A stretch of 64,000 bases of DNA from CAWDYA01 sp963806495 (GCA_963806495.1 CAWDYA010000011.1:310001-374000); one strand, 5' to 3'; shown: positions 36,806-45,994, numbered from the stretch's first letter. Numbers and translations: made by a program. The notes: generated by a model from the sequence alone, not told the origin.

Positions 36806-38556
36806 GGGGCCGTCGCGCCATCGGTCTGCCGCTGGCCTGCGCCGGGCTGCTGGCGGTGTCGGCCTGGTCCTGCGGTGGAGCCGAGGCCCCCCCGGAGAAG
36901 CCGGTCCCCGCCCCGGCCGCCAGACACGAAGTGACCTTCACGGACGTGACCGCGCAGGCCGGCATCTCCTTCCGGCACGTCAGCGGAGCGTACGGGAAGA
37001 AGTACCTTCCAGAAACGATGGGCTCCGGCGTCGCGGTGCTCGACTACGACGGCGACGGGCTGCCGGATCTCTTCTTCGTCAACGGCACCTACTGGCCCGA
37101 CGACCCGCGAAGGCCGCTCGCCTCGGGCGACCCGCCCCGCTCGTCCCTGTACCGCAACAAGGGGGACGGGACATTCGAGGACACGACGAAGCGCGCGGGG
37201 CTGGACGGGACCATGTACGGCATGGGCGCCACCGCAGCCGACTACGACAACGACGGGGACACCGACCTGTTCGTGACCGCGCTCGGGCGCGATCGCCTGT
37301 ATCGCAACGACGGCGGGACCTTCAGCGAGATCGGCGCCGCGGCCGGAGTGGACGACCCCGGCTTCGGCAGCAGCGCCACCTTCCTCGACTACGATCACGA
37401 TGGTGATCTCGATCTGTTCGTCTGCAACTACGTCGAGTGGACCATCGCGAGCGACATCTTCTGCAGCCTCGACGGCCAGGACAAGTCGTACTGCACGCCC
37501 GAGTCGTACAAGGGGCAGAGCAGCCGGCTCTTCCGCAACGACGGTCACGACCGGTTCACCGACGTCAGCGCCGCCGCGGGCGTGCTCAACCCGGCCGGCA
37601 AGTCGCTCGGCGTCACGACGATCGACTTCGACGCCGACGGCTGGGAGGACATCGTGGTGGCCAACGACACCCAGCCGAACTACCTGTACCGCAACAACCA
37701 CGACGGGACCTTCACGGATCTCGGCGTGGAGGCAGGCATCGCCTACTCCGAGTCCGGGATCGCCCGGGGCGCCATGGGCATCGACTCGGGCGACTATGAC
37801 GGGTCGGGTCGCGAGAGTCTCGTCATCGGTAACTTCTCCAACGAGATGATCGGCCTGTATCACAACGAGGGGTCCGGGATCTTCATCGACGACGCCCCGC
37901 GGGCGGGTGTCGGGCTGCCCAGCCTGCTGACCCTCGCCTTCGGAACGTTCTTCTTCGACTACGACCTCGACGGAAACCTCGACATCTTCGCCGCCAACGG
38001 CCACGTCGAGGACGACATCAACAGGGTGCAGAAGGACATCACACACGCTCAGAAGCCGCACCTCTTCCGCAACAACGGTGACGGGACCTTCTCTCCGGCC
38101 GGCCAGGAAGCGGCGGCCGCCGGCGGCCCGCTCCAGGAGAAGATCGTCGCGCGGGGCGCGGCTTACCTCGACTACGACGGCGACGGCGACCTCGACATCG
38201 TCCTGACGACCAACAACGGGCCCGCCCTGCTGTGGCGCAACGACGGCGGCAATGCCAACGGGTGGCTGAGGGTCAAGCTGACCGGCACCCGGTCGAACCG
38301 GGACGGTGTCGGGGCGCACGTGACCGTCACGGCGGGCGGGCGCACACGATCGCTGATGCTCAAGGCCGGCTCGAGCTACTGCTCCGCGTCGGAGATGGTC
38401 GCCACGTTCGGCCTCGGCGACGCGCCGCGAGCCGACAGCGTGGACGTGGTCTGGCCGGGCGGCGGCACGCAGCACGTCGATGGTGTGGAGGCGCGTCGGA
38501 CCATCGAGATCACCCAGGACGGCCCGGTGGCGGTGGCGCGGTCAGCGGCGCGCTGA
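36802..38556 (+). CDS. CRTAC1-type FG-GAP/VCBS propeller with ASPIC/UnbV domain
   Basis: 584 residues. An N-terminal hydrophobic export signal ends near a cysteine (Ser-Ala-Trp-Ser-Cys-Gly-Gly), possibly a lipoprotein. About seven Asp-rich repeats follow, such as Asp-Tyr-Asp-Gly-Asp-Gly-Leu-Pro-Asp-Leu-Phe-Phe and Asp-Tyr-Asp-Asn-Asp-Gly-Asp-Thr-Asp, which form a calcium-binding beta-propeller. The C-terminal ASPIC/UnbV domain (about 490-570) has Gly-Val-Gly-Ala-His-Val and a late Asp-Val-Val-Trp-Pro-Gly-Gly. The family is extracytoplasmic and common in Acidobacteriota and Planctomycetes next to TPR proteins; its molecular role is unknown. Translationally coupled to the cytochrome gene. Confidence 0.88.
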   Translation: MRGRRAIGLPLACAGLLAVSAWSCGGAEAPPEKPVPAPAARHEVTFTDVTAQAGISFRHVSGAYGKKYLPETMGSGVAVLDYDGDGLPDLFFVNGTYWPDDPRRPLASGDPPRSSLYRNKGDGTFEDTTKRAGLDGTMYGMGATAADYDNDGDTDLFVTALGRDRLYRNDGGTFSEIGAAAGVDDPGFGSSATFLDYDHDGDLDLFVCNYVEWTIASDIFCSLDGQDKSYCTPESYKGQSSRLFRNDGHDRFTDVSAAAGVLNPAGKSLGVTTIDFDADGWEDIVVANDTQPNYLYRNNHDGTFTDLGVEAGIAYSESGIARGAMGIDSGDYDGSGRESLVIGNFSNEMIGLYHNEGSGIFIDDAPRAGVGLPSLLTLAFGTFFFDYDLDGNLDIFAANGHVEDDINRVQKDITHAQKPHLFRNNGDGTFSPAGQEAAAAGGPLQEKIVARGAAYLDYDGDGDLDIVLTTNNGPALLWRNDGGNANGWLRVKLTGTRSNRDGVGAHVTVTAGGRTRSLMLKAGSSYCSASEMVATFGLGDAPRADSVDVVWPGGGTQHVDGVEARRTIEITQDGPVAVARSAAR

Positions 38557-38558
38557 GG

Positions 38559-39185
38559 TCAGTGCGGCTTTCTGAGGTGATGCACCACGGCCGGGGGAAT
38601 GTTCAGGAAGACCGCGTCACGCCTGAACTCGTACTTCTGCAGATAGCCGCCGGTCACACGCCCCACCCTGCGGAGACGTCGCCGCTCCTGACGCCCGGTC
38701 GTCAGCGACTTGAGCTCCCGGATCAGCAGGTACTCGAAGTACGTCAGCACCCCGCCCGGCTCGAGAGCGTCGAACAGCCCCTTGAGGATCAGCCTGACCT
38801 GCGCCGGCTCGAAGTTGTTCAGGGGCAGACCCGAGATGATCGCGTCGTAACGGCGGCCCTGAGGGATCTCCTCCACCCTGCGGTTGATCACGGTGAGCCG
38901 ATCCCCGTTGCCGAACCGCGACTCGAGGTGTCTGCTGAAGATCGGATTGATCTCGTACACATCCAGGTGGGAGCCGCGCGGCATGCGCTGCAGGATCTCC
39001 CCGGTGAGCGCCCCCGTGCCGGCACCGGCCTCGAGGGCGACGATCGGGCGTCGCATCGAGCCGATCACCGAGGTGACCGCGCGCGCGAGGAAGCGAGAGC
39101 TCGGCGCGATCGCTCCGGTGTGCAGGAAATCGCGTCTCGCCTGCCGGAGGAACAGCCGCGTGCCCGAGGGGGGCTGTGGCATCAT
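38559..39185 (-). CDS. phospholipid N-methyltransferase-like SAM enzyme
   Basis: 208 residues with a Rossmann SAM-binding motif Ala-Leu-Glu-Ala-Gly-Ala-Gly-Thr-Gly-Ala-Leu-Thr. The pattern Phe-Leu-Arg-Gln-Ala at the N-terminus, Thr-Gly-Ala-Ile-Ala-Pro-Ser-Ser-Arg and Ser-Gly-Leu-Pro-Leu-Asn-Asn-Phe resembles the PmtA/LigE phosphatidylethanolamine N-methyltransferase group, related to KsgA. ATG 39185 (then Met-Pro-Gln) has an AAGGG 8 bases upstream; a longer frame to 39272 is not supported. It is convergent with the CRTAC1 gene, with 2 bases between stops. Confidence 0.78.
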   Translation of the reverse strand: MMPQPPSGTRLFLRQARRDFLHTGAIAPSSRFLARAVTSVIGSMRRPIVALEAGAGTGALTGEILQRMPRGSHLDVYEINPIFSRHLESRFGNGDRLTVINRRVEEIPQGRRYDAIISGLPLNNFEPAQVRLILKGLFDALEPGGVLTYFEYLLIRELKSLTTGRQERRRLRRVGRVTGGYLQKYEFRRDAVFLNIPPAVVHHLRKPH

Positions 39186-39267
39186 CGGATCCCTTTCGCA
39201 GGAGTGCAGCGCCCGATTAGAGCAAATGGCGACATGACATGTCAAACGCGGCCCCCGGGAAACAGTG

Positions 39268-39273
39268 TACAAT
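39268..39273 (+). promoter_or_regulatory. possible -10 box of the HEAT-cyclophilin gene
   Basis: TACAAT 11 bases before the ATG; no convincing -35. The start would leave a leader of about 4 bases. Confidence 0.3.
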
Positions 39274-39284
39274 ACCCGGGCCCT

Positions 39285-41307
39285 ATGACCCGTCTCCGAC
39301 TTCCGGCAGGCCTCCTCGCGCTGTCGCTCATCGTCGTCTCCCTGCTGGTCGCCTGCGGCGGCGCTGCCGGACGGGACTCATCCGCGGACATGGCCCGCAT
39401 CCTGGAGCTGGAGGATCGCCGCACACTCGGCGACGGGGCGCTCACGGCCTATCTGGACCCGGACATGCCTCTCGCGCTGCGCGTCCGGGCGGTGCTGGCG
39501 CTGGGCAGAATCGGTTCGCCGGTGGCACGGCCGGCGCTGCTGGCCCGGTCGCTGGTGGATCATGCCGAGGAGCTGCGGCGCATGGCCGCTTTCTCGCTCG
39601 GCGAGATGGACGATCCGGCGGCGGTGCCCTTCCTGGTCGACGCGCTCGACGACAGCGACGTGCAGACGCGCGCCCTCGCGGTCGAGGCGCTCGGAAAGCT
39701 CAAGGCCGCCGGCGCGGTGCACGCGATGCTGCCTCTCCTGGACGACCCCGACCCCGAGGTGGCAGGGATGACCCTGCTGGCCCTGTGGAAGGTCGACCCG
39801 GGCGACACGCTGTCGCGTCAGGTCGAGGCGGCCGCCCGCCTGCAATCGACGGCCCGGGGCGAGCTTCGCAGGCGGGCCGCCTACTTCCTCATGCGTTCCA
39901 TGATGGGGCACCCGGACGACGCCGGGCTCGAGACCGCGCTGCTCGGGGCGGCCGGCGACGACGACCCGTTGCTGCGCTCCTTCGTGGCGCGCGGCCTCGG
40001 AGCGTCGAAGACCCCCGCGGCCACCGCGGCGCTGCTGAAGCTGGCGGGCAATCCCGACTGGCGGGTGCGGGTCAACGCGTTCAATGGACTCGGCACCCGC
40101 CCCGTCGAGTCGGGCTGGCCGACGTATGCGGCCGGTCTGGCCGACGCCGACACCGGCGTGAGGCTCGCCGCGCTCGCTTCGCTCGCGACCTGCAGGGATG
40201 CGGCGGCACGACGGGCGCTCGAGGAGAACCTCGGGGCCGGAAGGCCGCGGCTCCGCGAGGTGGCGCTGCGGGCGCTGGCGGCCCGGGATGGCAAGACGGC
40301 GCTGCCTCTGCTCGCCCCGCTGGCATCGGATCCGGTCTGGTCGGTGCGCGCCCGCACGTCCGAGGCGCTGGCCCCCATCGAAGACGATCGCGTGGGTGCG
40401 ATCGTCGCCCGTCTGGCCGGCGACGACGACCCGCGCGTGCGCGCGCCGGCCGTGGCCGCGGCGGGGGCCGTCAAGGCCGGCTGGGGCAGCCCAATCGTGC
40501 TCGATGCGCTCGACGATGACGACACATTTCGTCAGGGCCGCCGCGCTCGACGCGCTGGGCGACGCCACCGCACCCGGACGGCCCGATGCGGACGCGACGA
40601 CCGACCTCCTGGTGGCGGGTTACCGGCGCGCAGCCGATGATGATCACAACGACGCCCGTCTCTCCGCTCTCGACGCGCTGTCCCGCCTGGGGGGCGACCG
40701 CGCGAAGGAGGCCCTCGAGGCCTCGCTCGAGGATCCCGATTACCTGGTGCGTCGCCGGGCGGCCGAGCTGCTGCGCGACCACTTCGACGAGGACCACGTG
40801 GCCGACGTGCCCGGGCCGGAGCCGTCGCGCGACGCCGCGGGGTACCTGGCGGCCGTCCGCCGCGCCGGCCGGCACGTCACCGCCACCTTCGACACCGATT
40901 CGGGCCGGATCGTCGCTGAGCTCTACCCCGCCGACGCGCCTCTCACGGTGGACAACTTCATCAGGCTGGCGAAGGAGAACAGGTACGACGGGCTCGTCTT
41001 CCACCGGGTGGTGCCCAACTTCGTCATCCAGGACGGCGACCCGCGCGGCGACGGCAGCGGCGGCCCCCCCTGGCAGATCCGGTGCGAGATCAACCTCAGG
41101 CGTTACGGCACCGGCGCGCTCGGCATGGCGTTGTCGGGCAAGGACACGGGCGGCAGCCAGTATTTCATCACCCAGTCGCCGCAACCCCATCTCGACGGCG
41201 GCTACACCGTGTTCGGACAGGTGACCTCGGGGCAGGACGTGGTCGACCGGATGGCGCAGGGGGACGGCATCCGGACGGTGCGCATCGACGAGGAGCCGGG
41301 AGGATGA
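39285..41307 (+). pseudogene. HEAT-repeat lipoprotein fused to a cyclophilin domain, one frameshift
   Basis: About 673 residues when one base is removed near 40529-40532. A lipoprotein signal (Leu-Leu-Val-Ala-Cys at about residue 25) is followed by about 12 HEAT repeats and a C-terminal cyclophilin-type peptidyl-prolyl isomerase. The isomerase shows Thr-Val-Asp-Asn-Phe, Phe-His-Arg-Val-Val-Pro-Asn-Phe-Val-Ile-Gln-Gly/Asp-Gly-Asp, Gly-Gly-Ser-Gln-Tyr-Phe-Ile-Thr and Val-Phe-Gly-Gln-Val. The frame changes within gacacatttcgtcagg, so the HEAT part ends early in the raw sequence. The fusion suggests a surface scaffold with folding activity. TACAAT (39268-39273) lies 11 bases before the ATG with no Shine-Dalgarno. 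Sequencing error or mutation cannot be told apart. Confidence 0.8.
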
Positions 41308-41319
41308 TGCGCGAACCTC

Positions 41320-41349
41320 TTGACCACGGCAGGCCCTCTCCTTTACGCT
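41320..41349 (+). promoter_or_regulatory. possible promoter of the cupin gene
   Basis: TTGACC (41320-41325), an 18-base spacer and a weak TACGCT (41344-41349) in the 74-base gap after the HEAT-cyclophilin gene; GGGAGG precedes the ATG at 41382. Confidence 0.3.
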
Positions 41350-41381
41350 TCGGCTGACCGCCGTACGGGAGGGAACAACCC

Positions 41382-41696
41382 ATGCGTCGCTTCTCGCTCG
41401 AGAGGATCCCGTGGACCGGGGAGGGTGAGCCGGTACGGCACCAGCTCGAGGAAACCCTGCTCGAGGAAGGGTACGATCCGTTCGCCTGGGTGGACGAGCC
41501 CGGCAGGAGATACGCTCCCCATGCGCACGAGCACGACGAGAGCATCTGGATCATCCGCGGATCGATGACGTTCGAGGTCTCCGGCAAGTCCTACGAGCTC
41601 GCAGCCGGCAATCGCCTGATGCTGCCGCGTGGCTCGCAACACGAAGCGGAGGCGGGTCCTGAAGGGTGCGAGTACCTGGTCGGTCAGAAGCGCTGA
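41382..41696 (+). CDS. small cupin-domain protein
   Basis: 104-residue single-domain cupin. The metal-binding first motif is His-Ala-His-Glu-His-Asp-Glu-Ser (about 49-56), the second His lies in Arg-Gly-Ser-Gln-His-Glu-Ala-Glu. The intervening strand Trp-Ile-Ile-Arg-Gly-Ser-Met-Thr-Phe-Glu-Val is typical. Small cupins may be dioxygenases, isomerases or ligand-binding proteins; no substrate can be given. A GGGAGG ribosome-binding site is present. Its 3' end overlaps the convergent propeller gene by 13 bases. Confidence 0.82.
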   Translation: MRRFSLERIPWTGEGEPVRHQLEETLLEEGYDPFAWVDEPGRRYAPHAHEHDESIWIIRGSMTFEVSGKSYELAAGNRLMLPRGSQHEAEAGPEGCEYLVGQKR

Positions 41697-42680
41697 CCGC
41701 CGAAGCTCCTCGGGTTCTTCGGATCCGATACATCGAGGAGCCGGACTCCGGCGGAGTCTTCCGCCACCATCACGACATCACCCTTCACCGCGATCCGGTT
41801 CGCCGCTCGCTCGGTCGTGATCGCGCCCAGCGGGACGGGTGCGGCCGACGGGTCCGAGACATCGAAGACGCGCACGCCGGCCTCGCTCTCCGCGAGGTAG
41901 ACACGGCCGCCCGACAGTGCGACCCCCCGCGCGTACGACAGGGCCGGCACGGTGAAGACGACGCGGGGCGCGGCCGGCTCGGAGACATCCACCACGGCGA
42001 GACCGCCCGGCCCCGTGGCGACGTAGCAGCGCCCTTCCGGCCCCAGCGCCACGCCGCGGGCCGAGCCGTCGAGGGGGATCGTCGACAGCAGCCTCAGCTC
42101 CCGGCCCGTCACCCGGGCGAGCAGAAGCCCCCCGGACTCCTGTGCCACGGCCACCAGGCCGTCCGCCACCACGAGGTGGCGCGCGTACGCTCCGGTATCG
42201 AGCGTGTGGATGACACCCGGCCGGCCGGGATTGGAGATGTCCACGAGCTTCAGCCCCATCGTGCCGTCGGCCAGGACGAGCCGATCGGAATCCGGATGCC
42301 GCGGCCGCGTTCACCGACCCGTCGGTGTCGAGACCCGAGACAAAGCGGGGCCGCTCCGGGGCCGAGACGTCGATGATCCGCAGTCCGTCCGGGCCGAGCG
42401 AGAGGAAGGCCAGCGTGCCCGCGACGGCGACGGCATTGCCCGAGCCGGGGAACAGCAGCGTGGCCGCGAGTCGGGGCGTGGCGCGCTCCCGGATGTCGTA
42501 CACGGCGAGCCCACCGCTCGTTGCCGCGAGGACGTCGTGCCCGCCCGCGGCCGCGACGTCGTAGACGCGGCCCGCGAGCTGCTCCGCGGCCTGCCCGGCG
42601 GGCAACGGTCCCAAAGGGTCCGCGCCCGTCCCTCCCATGACGGCCGTCAGGACGATGCTAAGATAGCCGGCGATGATCAT
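41684..42680 (-). pseudogene. exported LVIVD-type beta-propeller protein, one frameshift
   Basis: About 330 residues in two frames joined near 42290-42300. A signal peptide (Ile-Ile-Ala-Gly-Tyr-Leu-Ser-Ile-Val-Leu) is followed by about six blade units of the LVIVD type: Gly-Leu-Arg-Ile-Ile-Asp-Val-Ser-Ala-Pro-Glu-Arg-Pro, Gly-Leu-Lys-Leu-Val-Asp-Ile-Ser-Asn-Pro, Gly-Leu-Ala-Val-Val-Asp-Val-Ser-Glu-Pro and Gly-Val-Arg-Leu-Leu-Asp-Val-Ser-Asp-Pro. The repeat periodicity runs straight across the frame change, so the protein was one unit. Function unknown; probably periplasmic or surface. Its start overlaps head-to-head with the M64 peptidase start. Confidence 0.75.
42656..42664 (+). promoter_or_regulatory. 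possible extended -10 of the M64 peptidase gene
   Basis: TGC plus TAAGAT (42659-42664), ending 8 bases before the ATG at 42673, with no Shine-Dalgarno between. A leaderless transcript is possible. It lies inside the divergent propeller gene. Confidence 0.35.
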
Positions 42681-43956
42681 CGCGCTCATTCTAGCAGCCG
42701 CGCTCGCCGCCGGTACGTCCGGCTTCTCGGATCGCTTCGACGACCGTGTGATGCGGATGGACTACTACCACTCGGGCACCCGGGCCGGGGAGACCATCAG
42801 CCTGGACGCCTTCCGTCTCGAGCCCGGTGCGTGGCCCGGCTCCAGGGTCAACCTGATCGACACGCTCTCCTGGGGGAAGTACCGGGTCAGCCTCGTAGAC
42901 GAGGTGTCGGGGGAGACGATCTTCACGCGCGTGTACTCGAGCCTGTTCGGCGAATGGCAGACCACCGGGGAGGCGGCCGACGGCGTGCGACGCACCTTCC
43001 ACGAGTCGGCAATCTTTCCGGCTCCGAAGAAACCCGTCCGGGTCTCGATCGCCTCGCGCCGCGCCGACAACAGCTTCGAAGAGATCTTCAGTGCCCGACT
43101 CGACCCGAGGTCGCATCTGGTCGAGCGTACCGGCCCGCCTCCCGGCGCGCGGGTCCTGGACGTGGAGATCCATGCCCCGGCGCCGGATGCGGTCGATCTG
43201 CTGTTCCTGGGTGACGGGTACTCCCGAAGCGAGCGTGAAAAGTTCGCGCGCGACGTGAAGCGGTTCGCCGACCGGCTGTTCTCCTTCTCACCCTTTTCGG
43301 AGAGCCGCGAGCGATTCAACGTCCGCGCGGTGGCTCTCGACTCTCCCGAGAGCGGCCCCGACGAGCCCCGCAAGGGGATCTGGCACGACAACCCTCTCGG
43401 CACGAGCTTCAACACGTTCGACACCGAGCGCTACCTCACGAGCCTGTCGAACCGTGCGATACGCGATCTGGCCTCGGCCGCACCGTACGACCGGATCTAC
43501 GTGATGGTCAATTCGTCGCGGTACGGTGGCGGCGGGATCCAGGACCTGTTCGCGATCTTCACCTCGGACAACGAGTATTCCGACTATGTCGCGGTACACG
43601 AGTTCGGCCACAGCTTCGCCGGCCTCGGCGACGAGTACTACACCTCGGAGGTGGCCTACAACGAGTTCTACCCTGCGGGCGTGGAGCCGTGGGAGCCGAA
43701 CATCACGGCGCTCGTGCCCGGCGGCCGTCCGAAGTGGGACGACCTGGTCACGCCGGGGACACCGATCCCCACGCCGGCCGGGGATCCACGCTACCGGGGG
43801 GCCGTGGGGGCGTTCGAGGGGGCCGGCTACGCGGCGAAGGGGCTGTATCGCCCCTCACTCGACTGCCAGATGTTCTCCAAGGGAGACCAGCCGTTCGACC
43901 CGGTCTGCCAGCGGGCGCTGCAGCGGGTCATCGACTTCTACGCCGCGCCGCGTTGA
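42673..43956 (+). CDS. secreted peptidase M64 (IgA-peptidase-like metalloprotease)
   Basis: 427 residues with a short signal peptide (Leu-Ile-Leu-Ala-Ala-Ala-Leu-Ala-Ala-Gly). The N-terminal beta-rich domain (about 15-160) is the M64 N-domain. The catalytic domain starts near Val-Asp-Leu-Leu-Phe-Leu-Gly-Asp-Gly-Tyr and has the zinc motif His309-Glu310-Phe-Gly-His313-Ser-Phe-Ala-Gly-Leu-Gly-Asp-Glu-Tyr. The final block Gly-Ala-Gly-Tyr-Ala-Ala-Lys-Gly-Leu-Tyr-Arg-Pro-Ser with Asp-Cys-Gln-Met is conserved in the family. Likely an exported endopeptidase; substrate unknown. It has no downstream partner, and a strong hairpin follows at 44001-44029. Confidence 0.9.
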   Translation: MIIALILAAALAAGTSGFSDRFDDRVMRMDYYHSGTRAGETISLDAFRLEPGAWPGSRVNLIDTLSWGKYRVSLVDEVSGETIFTRVYSSLFGEWQTTGEAADGVRRTFHESAIFPAPKKPVRVSIASRRADNSFEEIFSARLDPRSHLVERTGPPPGARVLDVEIHAPAPDAVDLLFLGDGYSRSEREKFARDVKRFADRLFSFSPFSESRERFNVRAVALDSPESGPDEPRKGIWHDNPLGTSFNTFDTERYLTSLSNRAIRDLASAAPYDRIYVMVNSSRYGGGGIQDLFAIFTSDNEYSDYVAVHEFGHSFAGLGDEYYTSEVAYNEFYPAGVEPWEPNITALVPGGRPKWDDLVTPGTPIPTPAGDPRYRGAVGAFEGAGYAAKGLYRPSLDCQMFSKGDQPFDPVCQRALQRVIDFYAAPR

Positions 43957-44000
43957 CGCGGTGGAATCGACACACGAAGACCTCGAGGGCGGCGAACCGG

Positions 44001-44029
44001 CCGGGGAGGCGGCAGTCCGCTCTCCCCGG
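44001..44029. terminator. strong hairpin between convergent genes
   Basis: CCGGGGAG and CTCCCCGG pair perfectly, and an inner GCGG/CCGC pair with one bulge extends the stem to about 12 bp. It lies between the M64 peptidase and DUF5989 stops and could end transcription from both sides. No U-tract is present on either strand. Confidence 0.45.
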
Positions 44030-44038
44030 CACATCCCC

Positions 44039-44215
44039 CTAGAACAGCGCGTAGATGAATGGTGCGAGCGCCGATCCTTCGGTGAAGACGATGAGCAGAC
44101 TCAGCATCCCGAGAATGATCAGGATCGGAGCCAGCCACCACTTCTTGCGGACCTTCATGAAGCTCCAGAGCTCGGAGATCAATCCGAACTTGGAGCGGCT
44201 CGGCCTGTTGGCCAT
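44039..44215 (-). CDS. DUF5989 family small membrane protein
   Basis: 58 residues: a basic amphipathic N-terminus (Leu-Trp-Ser-Phe-Met-Lys-Val-Arg-Lys-Lys-Trp-Trp) and one TM helix, ending Phe-Thr-Glu-Gly-Ser-Ala-Leu-Ala-Pro-Phe-Ile-Tyr. This is the DUF5989 pattern, a family almost always found beside carbamoyltransferases and SxtJ-like proteins. It starts 13 bases after the carbamoyltransferase stop and ends the cassette. Function unknown; probably part of a membrane complex with its neighbours. Confidence 0.85.
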   Translation of the reverse strand: MANRPSRSKFGLISELWSFMKVRKKWWLAPILIILGMLSLLIVFTEGSALAPFIYALF

Positions 44216-44228
44216 CGCGTCCACCTCC

Positions 44229-45968
44229 TCAGTCGAGTTCGAACTCCCGCTGCCAGTCGATGTCGTCCCGCAGCGGTTGCATCTGCTGCTTGTCCAGCAC
44301 GAAGCGGTCCAGGACCAGATAGTCCATGTTGGTCCGCATGAAACATAGATAGGCATCGTGCGGGGTGCAAACAATCGGCTCGCCGCGAACGTTGAATGAC
44401 GTGTTGATGATGACCGGGCAACCGGTCCTCTTCTCGAACTCCTTGATCAGGTCGTAGTACAGCTCGTTCTGCTCCCGCGTCACGGTCTGGATGCGGGCCG
44501 AGCCGTCCACGTGCGTGACCGACGGGACGTGCCTCCTGTCGGGCCGCACCTGCGCCACGAGCAGCATGTAGGGGCTCTCGCAATCCAGCTCGAAGTACTC
44601 GGAGGCGCGCTCGGCCAGCACGCTGGGCGCGAACGGCCGGAACGATTCGCGGAACTTGATCTTGAGGTTGACGACGTCCTTGTTGGCCGGGTTGCGCGCA
44701 TCGGCCAGGATGGAGCGGTTGCCCAGGGCACGCGGCCCGAACTCCATCCTCCCCTGGAACCAGCCGATGACATGCTGCTCGTCGATCAGCCGCGCCGTCT
44801 CGGTCAGCAGCTCCTCACGCGACAGCTCGCGATAGGGCTGGCCCTGCTTGTCCAGGTAAGTGCGAATCTCCTCCGGAGAGAACGCCGGCCCGAGGTACGC
44901 GTGCTTCCAGACGTTGACCCGGTCCTTGCCCATCACCGTGTGATAGATGTAGGCGGCCACACCCACCGCGCCGCCGGCATCGCCGGCTGCGGGCTGGACG
45001 AAAATCTCCTTGAAGGGCGTCTCGCGCACCACACGCCCGTTCGCGACGCAGTTGAGCGCGACGCCACCGGCCATGCAGAGCTTGGTCAGCCCGGTGCGCT
45101 TGTTCAGGTCCCGCGCCTGCCTGAGCATGATCTCCTCGGTGACCTTCTGCACCGAGGCCGCCAGGTCCTTGTGCACCTGCTCCAGCTTGGACTCCCCCTC
45201 CCGCACGGGCAGGTTGAACAGGCGGCTGAACTTGCCGTTCGTCATCGTCAGCCCGTAGTCGTAGGCGAAATAGTCCATGTTCATCTTGAAGGAGCCGTCC
45301 TCGGCCACCTGGATCAGGTTCTCCATGATCTGGTCGTAGAAGCGGGGCTCGCCGTACGGGGCCAGACCCATCACCTTGTACTCCGCCGAGTTGACCTTGA
45401 AGCCGAGGTAGTAGGTAAAGGCGGAGTAAAGCAGGCCGAGCGAGTGCGGGAACCGGATCTGGTTCAGCAGGGTGATCTCGCGATCCTTGCCCACGCCCTG
45501 GGTCGCCGTCGCCCACTCCCCCACGCCGTCGAGCGTCATGATGGCCGCTTCACGATAGGGAGAGACCAGGAAGGTGCTGGCCGCATGCGACATGTGATGG
45601 TCGCCGAAAAGGATCTCGCCGTCGTAGTCCAGCTCGTGGCGGATCGTGTTCGGGACCCAGAGCTTCTCCTTCAGCCACAGGGGCACCGCCTTGAGAAACG
45701 ACGGGAAGGATCGCGGGAAGGTGGCGATGTAGGTGCTGAGGATCCGCTCGAACTTCACCAGCGGCTTGTCGTAGAAGCCGATGTAGTCGATGTCGCCGAC
45801 GGCGACCCGGCCTTCCCCCAGCACGTACCGGATGGCGTTGCCGGGAAAGCCGCTGTCGTGCTTCTTGCGGGTGAATCGCTCCTCCGACGCCGCGGCGATG
45901 ATCCGGCCATCGCGCAGCAGGCATGCGGCCGAGTCGTGATAGAAGGCTGAGATTCCGAGTATGTTCAT
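44229..45968 (-). CDS. NodU/CmcH-type carbamoyltransferase
   Basis: 579 residues. The N-terminal Kae1-like domain makes carbamoyl-adenylate: Ile-Ser-Ala-Phe-Tyr-His-Asp-Ser-Ala-Ala-Cys at the start and Gly-Asp-His-His-Met-Ser-His-Ala-Ala-Ser. The C-terminal part shows Cys-Met-Ala-Gly-Gly-Val-Ala-Leu-Asn-Cys-Val-Ala-Asn and Glu-Phe-Gly-Pro-Arg-Ala-Leu-Gly-Asn-Arg-Ser-Ile. It transfers a carbamoyl group to a hydroxyl of a glycan, lipid or secondary metabolite; the acceptor is unknown. ATG 45968 matches the family start; the open frame extending to 46334 covers the SxtJ-like gene and is not coding. It is the middle gene of the SxtJ-carbamoyltransferase-DUF5989 operon. Confidence 0.93.
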   Translation of the reverse strand: MNILGISAFYHDSAACLLRDGRIIAAASEERFTRKKHDSGFPGNAIRYVLGEGRVAVGDIDYIGFYDKPLVKFERILSTYIATFPRSFPSFLKAVPLWLKEKLWVPNTIRHELDYDGEILFGDHHMSHAASTFLVSPYREAAIMTLDGVGEWATATQGVGKDREITLLNQIRFPHSLGLLYSAFTYYLGFKVNSAEYKVMGLAPYGEPRFYDQIMENLIQVAEDGSFKMNMDYFAYDYGLTMTNGKFSRLFNLPVREGESKLEQVHKDLAASVQKVTEEIMLRQARDLNKRTGLTKLCMAGGVALNCVANGRVVRETPFKEIFVQPAAGDAGGAVGVAAYIYHTVMGKDRVNVWKHAYLGPAFSPEEIRTYLDKQGQPYRELSREELLTETARLIDEQHVIGWFQGRMEFGPRALGNRSILADARNPANKDVVNLKIKFRESFRPFAPSVLAERASEYFELDCESPYMLLVAQVRPDRRHVPSVTHVDGSARIQTVTREQNELYYDLIKEFEKRTGCPVIINTSFNVRGEPIVCTPHDAYLCFMRTNMDYLVLDRFVLDKQQMQPLRDDIDWQREFELD

Positions 45969-45994
45969 GAGGTCTCGCGGGCTCCGGGTCCGGG

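Noticed and set aside
38232..39284. Upstream extension of the HEAT-cyclophilin frame
   Set aside because: Covers the end of CRTAC1 and the methyltransferase in another frame; the lipoprotein signal starts at 39285.
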